Assembly: GCA_033127725.1 (NCBI GenBank)
Contig: AP026798.1
Location: 1,736,001-1,800,000, forward strand
DNA from: Bombiscardovia nodaiensis
Lineage (GTDB): Bacteria; Actinomycetota; Actinomycetes; Actinomycetales; Bifidobacteriaceae
Length of the DNA stretch: 64,000 nucleotides
Direction of reading: 5' to 3'
Shown: positions 1 to 8,573 of the stretch, piece by piece
Position numbering within the stretch: the stretch's first letter is position 1
Layout of the letters: each line of letters begins with the position of its first letter
Position numbers and translations under genes: made by a program
The notes under the pieces: model-generated
Seen by the model: only the letters and a program-made list of their open reading frames with translations
Database searches by the model: none
Told to the model about the DNA's origin: nothing

Positions 1-888
1 GGTCTGGCTAGTGGAGGCGCGCAGGAGGCGCAGGGAGTAGGAGAAACCGGGCGAGAGGATCATCAGCACCGCCATCGTCTCCCCCAGGGCGCGGCCCAGG
101 CCCAGCATCGAGGCCGAAATTAAGCCTGAACGCGCGAAGGGCAGCACCGCCAGGCGAATCGTCTCCCACTTGGTGGCGCCCAGGGCCAGAGCTGCCTCCT
201 GCTGCAGGCGCGGGGCTTGGGCGAAAATGTCACGGGCCACGGAAGTAATAATGGGCAGAATCATCACAGCCAGCACCAGGGCGACCGTGGCCACCGAGCG
301 GGCCGGAGCGGCTACAGGGCCGGAGAAAATGGGAATCCAGCCCAGGTAGCGAGCCACCCAAGCCCAAAAGCCAGTGATAGCGGGCACCAATACCAGCGCC
401 CCCCAGAGGCCATAAATCACCGAGGGGATGGCCGCCAGCAGGTCCACCACCGAGCTCAGGAGCGTGGAGAGCTTGCGGGGGGCGTAGTGGGTGATGAAGA
501 GGGCGATGCCCGTGGAGACTGGGAAAGCCAGGAGCAGAGCCAATCCGGCAATCAGAATCGTACCGAAGAGGAGGGGGCCCACGTAAGCGGCGAAGGAGGA
601 GGCCCGTCCGCCAGAGAGCGACTCTAGGGCAGATGTGCGGGCAGCTGGGTCGCCAGTGAAGGCTGGCAGGGCGCGCAAAATAAGGAAAATCGTTACCGCA
701 GCCAGGGCTAAGAAGATGAGAATGCCCGCGCCCCAAGCACAAATTTTGAAGGCCTTGTCGGCCACTCGCCCAGAGCCCGCCGCGCTTGCAGGGGCATCAT
801 TTGCTGCCGGAGTTGGATCAGGCACTGTCGATTCCTCCACCGTACGAACGGCTTGCCCGCCACCCTGGGGAGTCAAAACGTCACTCAT
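1..888 (-). CDS. pstC: phosphate ABC transporter permease PstC (3' end outside window)
   Basis: Inner-membrane permease of the high-affinity phosphate importer PstSCAB. Read on the minus strand from the ATG at 888, the protein has a roughly 40-residue hydrophilic N-terminus, then strongly hydrophobic segments, and near the window edge the permease loop QEAALALGATKWE, which is the EAA motif that docks on the PstB ATPase. About 296 codons are visible, so only a short C-terminal piece is missing. The start overlaps the pstS stop by 4 bases (ATGA), which indicates translational coupling. pstA and pstB are expected just outside the window. Expression under phosphate limitation is known for the family; no clear PhoP box was identified here. 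Confidence 0.93.
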   Translation of the reverse strand, partial: MSDVLTPQGGGQAVRTVEESTVPDPTPAANDAPASAAGSGRVADKAFKICAWGAGILIFLALAAVTIFLILRALPAFTGDPAARTSALESLSGGRASSFAAYVGPLLFGTILIAGLALLLAFPVSTGIALFITHYAPRKLSTLLSSVVDLLAAIPSVIYGLWGALVLVPAITGFWAWVARYLGWIPIFSGPVAAPARSVATVALVLAVMILPIITSVARDIFAQAPRLQQEAALALGATKWETIRLAVLPFARSGLISASMLGLGRALGETMAVLMILSPGFSYSLRLLRASTSQT

Positions 889-2063
889 GAGGCCTCGATT
901 GCTTGAAGCGATTGCATGACTTTTTCACGCATTCCTGGAGTCAGCGGCACCGAACCCGCGTTCGCCGCCGCCTGCTTCTGCCCGGCCTCGCTGGCCACAT
1001 AGGTCAGCCAAGACTTGGCAAAGGCCGCCTTGGAACCATCCGAATCCCGCTGATAGGCCTGGCAGGCCACGTCGTACGAGACCAGGAGCACCGGATACGC
1101 GCCCGCCTGCTGGGTCTGGTAATCCACCTTCACCAGCTGGCGCAGGGAGCCCTCCGGTTGCGGCTCATACTTGACATTGTCCATCATCTTGGCCGCGCCC
1201 TGCTCGTTCGCCGCCACATACGACTGCCCCACCTTGACCGCCACGGTGCCCAGCCCGGAAGTCTGAGCTGCGTCCGCGTAGCCAATGGTGCCTTCGGCCT
1301 GCGTGAGCGTCATGACCAGGCCCGCCGTGCCCTTAGCGCCCTGCCCCAGGTCGTTAGGCCAGTTTTCGCCCGGCTGGTAGGGCCAGGCCGGTCCCGCCGC
1401 AGCCTTCAAGTACTTTAAGAAACTCTTGGTAGTGCCCGACTTGTCTGAGCGGTGCACAACCGTAATCGGCAGGTCCGGCAGCTTAACTCCAGGGTTCAGC
1501 TGGGCCAGGCGGGCGTCGTTCCAGCGGGTGATCTGCCCCTGGAAAATCGCCGCAATCGTCTGCGGGTCCATGCGCAGGTGCTTGCCCGAATCGTTGAGCC
1601 CAGCCGAGGGCAGGTTGTAAGCCAGAGCAATCGGAGTGACATAGACCGGCACCTCAAAGGCCGTGCCCCGCGCGCAGACCGCCTTAGACTGCTCTATTTG
1701 CGCGCTATTGAGCGGTTCGTCGGTGCCCGCCCAGATGACCGAGCCGTTGAGCAAGGCCGTCACGCCAGCGCCCGAACCCGCCGGATCGTACGAGATACGC
1801 GCCCCGGGGTGGGCGGCGTGAAAGTCCGCAATCCAAGCCTCGTTGGCCGACTGCTGGGAGGAAGCGCCCGATCCTGCGAACTCGCCATTCAGGGAAGCGC
1901 TGCCAGCCGGAGCCGAAGCCTGCTCCCCCGCTGCCGCCGAGCCCGAAGCCGCGCCCGCGCCCGATGGAGTCGCCGGAGCGTTGTCCCCGCAGGCCGCCAG
2001 GCCGAACGCGAGAGACAGGGCGGTCACCAAAGCCGCCCCTCGGGCGAAGGTAGGTTTGTACAT
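885..2063 (-). CDS. pstS: phosphate-binding lipoprotein PstS
   Basis: Extracellular phosphate receptor of the Pst importer. The start at 2063 is preferred over an upstream in-frame codon because GAGGAAA sits just before it. A lipoprotein signal follows, with lipobox LAAC and the acylated Cys at residue 25, then a Ser/Ala/Gly-rich linker to about residue 65. Mature-domain motifs typical of PstS are visible: GSGAGVTALLNG, GTDEPLN and the phosphate-loop stretch HRSDKSGTTKSFLKYL. Length, about 392 residues, is normal. It is the first gene of the operon and runs into pstC with an ATGA overlap. Confidence 0.95.
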   Translation of the reverse strand: MYKPTFARGAALVTALSLAFGLAACGDNAPATPSGAGAASGSAAAGEQASAPAGSASLNGEFAGSGASSQQSANEAWIADFHAAHPGARISYDPAGSGAGVTALLNGSVIWAGTDEPLNSAQIEQSKAVCARGTAFEVPVYVTPIALAYNLPSAGLNDSGKHLRMDPQTIAAIFQGQITRWNDARLAQLNPGVKLPDLPITVVHRSDKSGTTKSFLKYLKAAAGPAWPYQPGENWPNDLGQGAKGTAGLVMTLTQAEGTIGYADAAQTSGLGTVAVKVGQSYVAANEQGAAKMMDNVKYEPQPEGSLRQLVKVDYQTQQAGAYPVLLVSYDVACQAYQRDSDGSKAAFAKSWLTYVASEAGQKQAAANAGSVPLTPGMREKVMQSLQAIEAS

Positions 2064-2164
2064 GCCGTTTCCTCGACTCGTCTGCATTACCAGCTGACTA
2101 CCAGCTTAACCGTATCCACCGATGAGTTCCCCATGTTCGCGCCCAGTCGCAATTCCTCGCCCAA

Positions 2165-2216
2165 CCCCAGCTTTTATACTTTTTTTAATTTTTTATAAAT
2201 TGCAATACATTATCCC
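2165..2216 (-). promoter_or_regulatory. AT-rich probable promoter region of pstSC
   Basis: A strikingly AT-rich block (runs of T and A, TTTATAAA and TATAAA-like hexamers on the minus strand) lies 100-150 bases upstream of pstS, inside an otherwise GC-rich region. Composition and position fit a promoter for the pst operon. Exact -35/-10 boxes cannot be fixed. Confidence 0.35.
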
Positions 2217-2297
2217 ATCTACGGCCATTCTTGAATCCGCTTATCCGCCCAGCTTTTCCCATGTCAGCCTCACTGGAGTGCCAAAATTAGCCAAACA

Positions 2298-2573
2298 CAC
2301 AGCTGCATCTTTGCCCACGGCCCCGAACTCGACGGCCTATCGCAGGTTGACCGCACCTATCTCCTCGCCATGGCCAAAGACGACGGCCCCTCCTCCACGG
2401 CCGAAATTGCCAAGCGCCTCAAGAAGAGCCAAACCTACGCCAACACCTACCGTGCCCGCCTGCTCGAAGACGACGTCATCAAAAACGCTGGCTGGGGTCG
2501 CGTCGACTTCGCCATCCCCTACCTACGCCAGTACCTACGCAAGCACGACGCCTACTACATGCAACAAGAGTAA
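2298..2573 (+). pseudogene. remnant: C-terminal end of an AAA-type ATPase
   Basis: An open frame reads FAHGPELDGLSQVDRTYLL, then an ATG at 2370 and 67 more residues with a winged-helix look (STAEIAKRLKKSQTYANTY, RARLLEDDVIKNAGWGRVDF, PYLRQYLRKH). This resembles the C-terminal DNA-binding tail of prokaryotic AAA-family ATPases. No Walker motifs or N-terminal part exist upstream, and coding sense is visible before the ATG, so it is read as the surviving 3' end of a deleted gene. It could in principle be a free-standing 67-residue HTH protein starting at 2370. Confidence 0.5.
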
Positions 2574-2888
2574 GCACAACCTCACCCGCTCAGTTTTGTT
2601 CGACATAGATTAGAAGCTGCGCTATATACCGCACAAACGACACGACACAGTCGCAGCGCACGGCCTGCAGAGCAGCGCTTCATCATACCCAGCAAGCAAA
2701 GCTAGCCACCGATTCACAGGTTTGTAGTTTCGGGTCAATGGAATCCGAGTGCGGACAATGCTAGACTGACGGCATAAGTAACAAGGGACTAACGCGCCTG
2801 CGGTTGGGGAACGGCTGGGCTGCGGTTAGACACACAAGAACTTTGAACGGCGCTACAGAGTGCCGTATATGGCTTAAGGGGTATAGAT
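2574..2888 (+). promoter_or_regulatory. leader of RCC1 gene 1 with blocks shared with RCC1 gene 2
   Basis: No gene is seen in these 315 bases. Two short blocks recur upstream of the second RCC1 gene: AATGCTAGA at 2757-2765 (also 55461-55469) and CTGCGGTTGGGGAAC at 2798-2812 (also, with one change, 55513-55527). The blocks are 32 bases apart here and about 43 there. The ribosome-binding site AAGGGG lies at about 2876-2881, 7 bases before the ATG. The shared blocks suggest a common promoter or leader RNA. Confidence 0.5.
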
Positions 2889-5800
2889 ATGCGACGGTTT
2901 CGCACAGTAAGCGCCATACTGGCGCTTATCTCCATGAGTGTCCTGGGGGGGGGGTCCACCAGTTCACTGACCCATCCCGCTCCAGCACACGCTGACGAAA
3001 CCTCCAACCACTTCCGCCTCAACCCCACCTCCGGCCCCGCCGCCGGTGGCACCGCCGCCACCATAACGCCCTACACTGTAAGCGGAGTGAAGTTCACTCA
3101 AATCGCAACAAAATGGGCGCACACACTCGCCATTGGAGACGACGGCAATACGTACGCATGGGGAGACAATAGGTATGGAGAGCTTGGCGACGGTTCTATG
3201 ATTCGACGCTTAACTCCAGCACGAGTACGAACACCGGCTGGGATTCGTTTCACACAAGTAGCTGTCAGTGGCAAAGAGAGTAATCATTCTCTAGCTTTGG
3301 GCACTGATGGTTACGCTTATTCTTGGGGTTACAATGATGTTGGACAGCTGGGCTTAGGAGACACTGCCAATCGCACTACACCGCAAAAAGTTCCTCTTCC
3401 TACAGGCGTACAACGTTTCACTTTTATTACAGCAGGATGGGATGCCAGCTTCGCTCTAGGAGACAACGGTAAAGTCTATGCATGGGGCCGGAACAACGGT
3501 GGGGAAAGTGCAGAAGGAGCACTTGGTGTTGGCGATACTAGCCACCGATCAATGCCCACCCCGGTGGTAGGCATACCTGCTACGGTTCGAATCACACAGT
3601 TCAGCGCAATTAGCAGAACTGCTATGGCGCTGGGAAACAACGGAATCATCTACGCCTGGGGACTCAATTATGGTGGGCAATTATGCACAGGCGATACCCT
3701 TTTCCGTAGCTCAGCAGTTGCCATCAACCCCCCTGTAGGATACAAGTTTACCCATGTTGACGCAGAGGACTGGACCGGTTTCGCACAATGCACCAACGGA
3801 AAACTCTACACTTGGGGCGGCAATCAATACGGACAATTCGGCAACGGGATAGTTGGCGGCAGTAATGTCACGCAGCCTACCCCGAATACGATTAGCCTGC
3901 CCGCTGGAGTACATATTACTCAGCTCACATTCGGATGCTTTCATACTATCGCGTTCAGCGACAACAACAGGACAGCATACACTTGGGGTTTTAACGGTTA
4001 TGGTCAGCTCGGTGACGGCACCACCACTAACAATCCAACGCCCAAACCCATACAAGCGCCAGCAGGAGTCACCTTCATCAGCGCATTCACAGGATTCTAT
4101 AGTTCTTTTGCTATCGGCAGTGACGGCAACACCTACAGCTGGGGGCAAAACGACACTAACGACGGCAAGGGAGGAATGCTCGGCGACGGCACCACCATTC
4201 AACGCAACACTCCCGTACGCGTGGGTGGTGTTATTAACATTACAAAAGTCACTATTGGAGGCCGGGTGACTACAGGCACGGTGAATGCGGTTTCTGGCAT
4301 CTGGTCTGGTATTACGCTGCCTCATGCTCCTGGTGATGTGGATGTGGTTGTGGAGTGGACATTGAACGGTGCTCCTCAGCCGAGTGAGACACTCAAATAC
4401 CGGTATTTAGACACGTTTACCGTCAGTTTCGACCTTGATGGTGCTCCCGGTAGCCCGCCCGTCACGCAGAGCGTGCTAGAGGGGTCGAAAGCAACGTGGC
4501 CGACCACACCCACATGGGGTGGTAAGTTGTTTACTGGCTGGTATGTGGATGGGAAACCATACACATTCAACGAGCCCGTCACTCGTTCGATTACTTTGAC
4601 CGCGCACTGGGAGCAATACACGTTCTCACTCAACCCCAGCTCAGGAAGCACCGCAGGCGGCACCACGGTCGCTATCACTCCCAACCCGAAGCAGTCAGCT
4701 ATCCAGTTCAGTCAAATCAGTGTGGGCTGGTACCACACCCTGGGCTTAGGATCAGACGGTCGCATCTACGCTTGGGGTAGAAACGATGCAGGCCAATTAG
4801 GTGACAACACCACTGATAACCATGTCGTGCCCATGGTCGTGAAGAACACACCAACCGGAGTGAAATACCGGCAAGTCGTGGCTGGACCTAACACCTCTTT
4901 TGCCTTGGGTAGTGATAACCGTTGGTACGCTTGGGGAGCCAACACTAGCGGACAGCTCGGCAACGGCAACACCACCAACCAGCTCACTCCCGTTGCTATC
5001 AGCATGCCCGCCGGAGTAAACACGTACACGCAGGTCAGCCCGGGAGAAAACCACACCCTCGCCCTCGGCGATGATGGTATCGCCTACGCATGGGGAGCCA
5101 ACACCAACGGGCAACTCGGTAACAACACAACCGTTAACAGTCTCAGCCCAGTCAAAGTACAGATTCCAGCTGGTGTCTTCCATTTCACCAGCGTTTCGGC
5201 CGGGTCCAGTCACTCCTTGGCTATTGGTGATAATGGTTTGGCGTACGCGTGGGGTTCCAACCAGTACGGGCAACTCGGCAGTGTACTCATTACCGTTGGT
5301 GATAAGAGCCTTGTACCCGTCGAAGTCCAACTCCCTGTTGGCTTGAGTAAGTTTAAGCAGGCTACTGCTAGCGTTGACTGGTCTATCGGTATTGGTGATA
5401 ATGGTCGTATCATCACCTGGGGGTACAACGGCGACTACGAACTAGGTAACGGCACCATGAGCAACCAGAGCCTACCAGCCGAAGCCCTCCTCCCCGCCGG
5501 CCTCACCTTCACCCAAGTGAACACCAACTCAGACAGCGCCATGAGTATCGCTAGTAACGGTCAAATCTACGCCTGGGGCTACAACGGGGCAGGACAACTC
5601 GGCACCGGCAGTCAAACCACCCCCACCAGCCCCATCACCGTCAACCCCAAACCCGGCACCACCTTCACCAAACTCATCACCGGCTGGAAACACACCATCG
5701 GCATCGACACCAGCGGCAACATCCACGCCTGGGGCGACAACGCTTCCGGCCAGCTCGGTGATAACCAAGGCGGCTCCCCCGGCGACCATAGCCTCACACC

Positions 5801-6176
5801 AGTCAGTTTGATACCCGTGCGCTTGAATATCACCGGCGTAACCGTAGACGGACTGACTCCTCAAACCGGACCCACCTACGACCCAGGCGACAGCACCTGG
5901 AAGATTACTACCCGCCCTCACGCGGAAGGCACCGTACCAGTCTCTATCGCTTGGAGTCTAGCTGGTGTACCCCAAACCAACTACCCCCTCACCTATACCT
6001 ACGGCACCTCCCGCACCCTCCCCGCAGCCGGAACCATCCCCCTCCACCGATTAAGCGGCAGCAGCCTACTCGCCATAAGTATTATCACGGCAGTATCTCT
6101 CACAGGCCACCACCTGTCGAAGGCCCGCAAACGCGAGCAAGGCCAAGGCTCACCCCGCCCTAACCACTCAAACTGA
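2889..6176 (+). CDS. phase-variable secreted RCC1-repeat surface protein 1
   Basis: A 1095-residue secreted protein. A signal peptide (about residues 1-36, ending AHA) contains three glycines encoded by a G10 tract. It is followed by a TIG-like start (LNPTSGPAAGGT), seven RCC1 repeats (about residues 65-450; motif YAWGxNxxGQLGDG), a TIG-like strand segment, one InlB/Listeria-Bacteroides repeat (about 506-575; GWYVDGK...LTAHW), a second TIG-like start, seven more RCC1 repeats (about 600-970), and a C-terminal LPAAG, hydrophobic helix and KARKREQ tail from about residue 1044. RCC1 repeats form seven-bladed beta-propellers, so two propellers are inferred. LPAAG looks like a variant sortase signal. 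Function is probably surface binding; the ligand is unknown. Its nearest relative is the gene at 55.6 kb. Confidence 0.88.
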   Translation: MRRFRTVSAILALISMSVLGGGSTSSLTHPAPAHADETSNHFRLNPTSGPAAGGTAATITPYTVSGVKFTQIATKWAHTLAIGDDGNTYAWGDNRYGELGDGSMIRRLTPARVRTPAGIRFTQVAVSGKESNHSLALGTDGYAYSWGYNDVGQLGLGDTANRTTPQKVPLPTGVQRFTFITAGWDASFALGDNGKVYAWGRNNGGESAEGALGVGDTSHRSMPTPVVGIPATVRITQFSAISRTAMALGNNGIIYAWGLNYGGQLCTGDTLFRSSAVAINPPVGYKFTHVDAEDWTGFAQCTNGKLYTWGGNQYGQFGNGIVGGSNVTQPTPNTISLPAGVHITQLTFGCFHTIAFSDNNRTAYTWGFNGYGQLGDGTTTNNPTPKPIQAPAGVTFISAFTGFYSSFAIGSDGNTYSWGQNDTNDGKGGMLGDGTTIQRNTPVRVGGVINITKVTIGGRVTTGTVNAVSGIWSGITLPHAPGDVDVVVEWTLNGAPQPSETLKYRYLDTFTVSFDLDGAPGSPPVTQSVLEGSKATWPTTPTWGGKLFTGWYVDGKPYTFNEPVTRSITLTAHWEQYTFSLNPSSGSTAGGTTVAITPNPKQSAIQFSQISVGWYHTLGLGSDGRIYAWGRNDAGQLGDNTTDNHVVPMVVKNTPTGVKYRQVVAGPNTSFALGSDNRWYAWGANTSGQLGNGNTTNQLTPVAISMPAGVNTYTQVSPGENHTLALGDDGIAYAWGANTNGQLGNNTTVNSLSPVKVQIPAGVFHFTSVSAGSSHSLAIGDNGLAYAWGSNQYGQLGSVLITVGDKSLVPVEVQLPVGLSKFKQATASVDWSIGIGDNGRIITWGYNGDYELGNGTMSNQSLPAEALLPAGLTFTQVNTNSDSAMSIASNGQIYAWGYNGAGQLGTGSQTTPTSPITVNPKPGTTFTKLITGWKHTIGIDTSGNIHAWGDNASGQLGDNQGGSPGDHSLTPVSLIPVRLNITGVTVDGLTPQTGPTYDPGDSTWKITTRPHAEGTVPVSIAWSLAGVPQTNYPLTYTYGTSRTLPAAGTIPLHRLSGSSLLAISIITAVSLTGHHLSKARKREQGQGSPRPNHSN
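2945..2954 (+). repeat. G10 homopolymer, predicted phase-variation switch
   Basis: Ten consecutive G in codons 19-22 of RCC1 gene 1. With ten G the frame runs through. With nine it meets TGA five codons after the tract, and with eleven a TGA about 12 codons after it. Slipped-strand change of one base would therefore abolish the protein. Confidence 0.8.
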
Positions 6177-6704
6177 AGCTAAGTATTCGGCTCACACCCA
6201 AGCCAGCCGTCAAGGCCGGAGCAAAGTATCCAATGCCCCGGCCACGCTCGACGGAGTGAAGCGCGCGAGCCTGCGATGCGAAAGCGAGCTGTTGGTGGGG
6301 TTGGTTGTGAAGCAATAAGAAGTTCCCCTTGCTGAACAAGCAACCCCACCAACAGCACCCCCAGCACCCAACACAGCATCAAAACGAAAACCCAACAGAG
6401 AGCCAGACCAATCGCCTCTTGGGCTGAGTGGAAATCTTGGGGAGGAGCATGAGCGGGGGACCATTGCTGTCAGCATAATGGGCGTACTATGGTAAGTAGG
6501 TTGGACGTATCTCTTCAGATTGTTTCAGACAGGGCAGGAATACCTTCGTTTTCTCCGCTCCTGACGGCAAAGTTCTGGCGATCGGTCCAGCTGCATCTAG
6601 AGGAACAATGCCCTGAGCATAGGCTAGAAAACGGGTTCGTACAGCTATTGAGCTGGCCACCCGTATAGCTGCCAGGCGGGATAAGAAAGAGGAAGTGGTT
6701 GTGC
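6177..6704. other. intergenic region between RCC1 gene 1 and the MFS exporter
   Basis: 528 bases without a convincing gene. It contains a perfect 16-base inverted repeat (6288-6303 with 6341-6356, listed separately). Short open frames on the minus strand are biased in composition, have no good ribosome-binding site and are not called. Confidence 0.5.
6288..6356. repeat. 16-bp perfect inverted repeat, possible terminator
   Basis: GCTGTTGGTGGGGTTG at 6288-6303 pairs perfectly with 6341-6356. The 37-base loop holds a smaller AGCAA/TTGCT stem. It lies about 110 bases downstream of RCC1 gene 1. There is no T-run on either side, so it may be a rho-independent-like stop, an RNA-stability hairpin or a small repeat element. 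Confidence 0.5.
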
Positions 6705-8354
6705 ATGCGCAAACCAGAGCTGACTGCCAGCAAGCAGGCGCTCAGTAGAGAGGCTTCGTTCAAGGACGGTCACCTGACACGACCGGCACTAATTTCCCTC
6801 TCTATTCTCACTGCCATCACCTTCCTGGGCAATTTCACCCAGCTGCAGTTGGCTAGCGCGCTACCCACTATTGTCAAAGAGTTTGGCATCTCCTTCACTG
6901 CCGGTCAGTGGCTCACGTCGGTTTTCCAGCTGGTGATGGGCGTAATGGTGCCGCTCACAGGCTTCCTGACGAAGCGTTTCTCCACCCGGCAGATTGTCAT
7001 CACGTCGATGACTATTTTCACTATCGGCTCTATTTTGAGCTGGCAGTCCACCTCCTTCACGCTTGTGCTGATCGGCCGTATTCTGGAGGCTGTGGGCACG
7101 GGTACTATGTGGCCGGTTCTGCAGATTACGGTGTTCTCCATTTATCCGCTGGCTAAGCGCGGTATGGCTATGGGCACGGTGGGCGTGGCCATGAGCGTGG
7201 CTCCGGCTATTGGTCCAACTTTTGGCGGCTGGCAGACTGATACGCACGGCTGGCGCTCAATTTTCCTTTCGCTGGCGGTGCTGGGCGCGATTGGCATGAT
7301 TGCTTCTGCGCTCTGGCTACACAATTTTGGCGAGACAGACAAGTCAATTAAGACGGATTTCTTCTCTGTGGCCCTGTCGATTTTCGGCTTCGGCGGCCTC
7401 ATGTTTGGCTTTACCAACATTGAAACCTACCCGATTACGAACCCGATGACTTGGCTGCCGATGGTGGTTGGTTTGATTGGCATTGTCTGGTTTGTAATGC
7501 GCCAGTTGCACCGGGCTAAGCCTCTGCTGAATTTGCGGGTGCTGAAGGTCAAGAACTTTACGGTGGGCACGGCTATTGCTTCGCTCTCTTTCTTCGCTTT
7601 CAGCTCGGTGACAGTGATTCTGCCGCTCTACATTCAGAATGACCGCGGTTTCTCGGCGACTATGTCGGGCCTGGTGATGCTGCCGGGTGCTATTGGCACG
7701 GCTATTGCCCAGTATTTCGGCGGGCGTTTGCTGGATCGGATGGGGGCGCGGCCTGTGGCGTTGACAGGTTGCACTATTCTTTTCATTGGCACTGTGGGCA
7801 TGAGCATGATTGGCTCTACTACATGGATTGGCATGGTTTCTATCCTGCAGTTTACCCGCCAGATTGGCATGGGCTTTACGCTGATGCCGTTGACAACTTG
7901 GTCCTTGAACAATCTGCCATCTGAGGACTTGTCTGCGGGCTCGGCCGTCACGAATACGGCCCGACAAATTGCTGGTGCTGTGGGCGCGCCGGTGCTGGTG
8001 ATTTTGATGGAGACGTTCGCTGCCAACCGTCATCAGTCTTTGGGCGGCGGGGCTTCTACGCTCATTCCTGCTGACATTTTCGGTGTCCAGTGGGCTTTGC
8101 GTATTTCGGCGCTCATTTGCTTCGGCATGTTGACTTTGGTTTACTTTGGGGTGCGCGGCGAGGATGCGGGTTCTGGTCGTGCTATGTCTCGCATGGTGAT
8201 GCGTCATATGCACTTCGTCCATGTGCCTGGCACTGCTAGTGCGCACCATTCTTCGAGCAGTAAGGAAGAGGCTGAGCAGAAGGAGAAGGCGGCGGCTGTG
8301 CAGATGACAACACCGGCCATCAACACGCCTGCTGATCCTAAGCACACTGACTGA
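6705..8354 (+). CDS. MFS drug exporter, EmrB/QacA (DHA2) type
   Basis: Predicted 14-helix proton-driven multidrug exporter of about 549 residues. Visible family motifs are LASALPTIVKEF in helix 1, the motif A-like GFLTKRFSTRQ after helix 2, RILEAVGTG in helix 4, and motif C-like GVAMSVAPAIGPTFGGW in helix 5. The C-terminus is a charged, cytosolic tail rich in Lys and Glu. AAGAGGAAG about ten bases before the ATG at 6705 decides the start; a TTG two codons upstream is less likely. It stands alone and is followed by a strong terminator. Substrate is unknown. Confidence 0.88.
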   Translation: MRKPELTASKQALSREASFKDGHLTRPALISLSILTAITFLGNFTQLQLASALPTIVKEFGISFTAGQWLTSVFQLVMGVMVPLTGFLTKRFSTRQIVITSMTIFTIGSILSWQSTSFTLVLIGRILEAVGTGTMWPVLQITVFSIYPLAKRGMAMGTVGVAMSVAPAIGPTFGGWQTDTHGWRSIFLSLAVLGAIGMIASALWLHNFGETDKSIKTDFFSVALSIFGFGGLMFGFTNIETYPITNPMTWLPMVVGLIGIVWFVMRQLHRAKPLLNLRVLKVKNFTVGTAIASLSFFAFSSVTVILPLYIQNDRGFSATMSGLVMLPGAIGTAIAQYFGGRLLDRMGARPVALTGCTILFIGTVGMSMIGSTTWIGMVSILQFTRQIGMGFTLMPLTTWSLNNLPSEDLSAGSAVTNTARQIAGAVGAPVLVILMETFAANRHQSLGGGASTLIPADIFGVQWALRISALICFGMLTLVYFGVRGEDAGSGRAMSRMVMRHMHFVHVPGTASAHHSSSSKEEAEQKEKAAAVQMTTPAINTPADPKHTD

Positions 8355-8389
8355 TGAGCCTACTCTGCTTGGTAGATGTCGCTGTTGTT

Positions 8390-8432
8390 GAGGCCCTGAA
8401 TTACTTGAAATAGTTAAGTAGTTCAGGGCCTC
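8390..8432 (+). terminator. terminator after MFS exporter
   Basis: GAGGCCCTGAA (8390-8400) pairs with TTCAGGGCCTC (8422-8432), and the inner bases TTACTT/AAGTAG extend the stem. It lies 36 bases past the stop codon, followed by a pyrimidine-rich tail. Confidence 0.85.
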
Positions 8433-8573
8433 TCCTGTTCTTCTACCAGCTGGGATACTCCTTCAGAAGCCGCTAAATCCATAAACGTTTGACAGAAGAC
8501 GCGAGGAGCGAGCGCCACTCTCAAGCCTTGAGCCAGAAACTGCGAGAACGAAAGATCAGCTGATTTTCAACAC

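Noticed and set aside
2122..2613. 163-codon plus-strand frame before RCC1 gene 1
   Set aside because: Thr/Pro/Ser-rich out-of-frame reading of the AAA remnant; the other frame gives recognisable sequence.
3711..5921. long minus-strand frames inside RCC1 gene 1
   Set aside because: They mirror the repeated codons of the RCC1 repeats and are antisense shadows.
6179..6763. several minus-strand frames of 67-88 codons between RCC1 gene 1 and the MFS gene
   Set aside because: They overlap an inverted repeat and each other, lack start signals and encode low-complexity Ser/Arg/Leu-rich strings.
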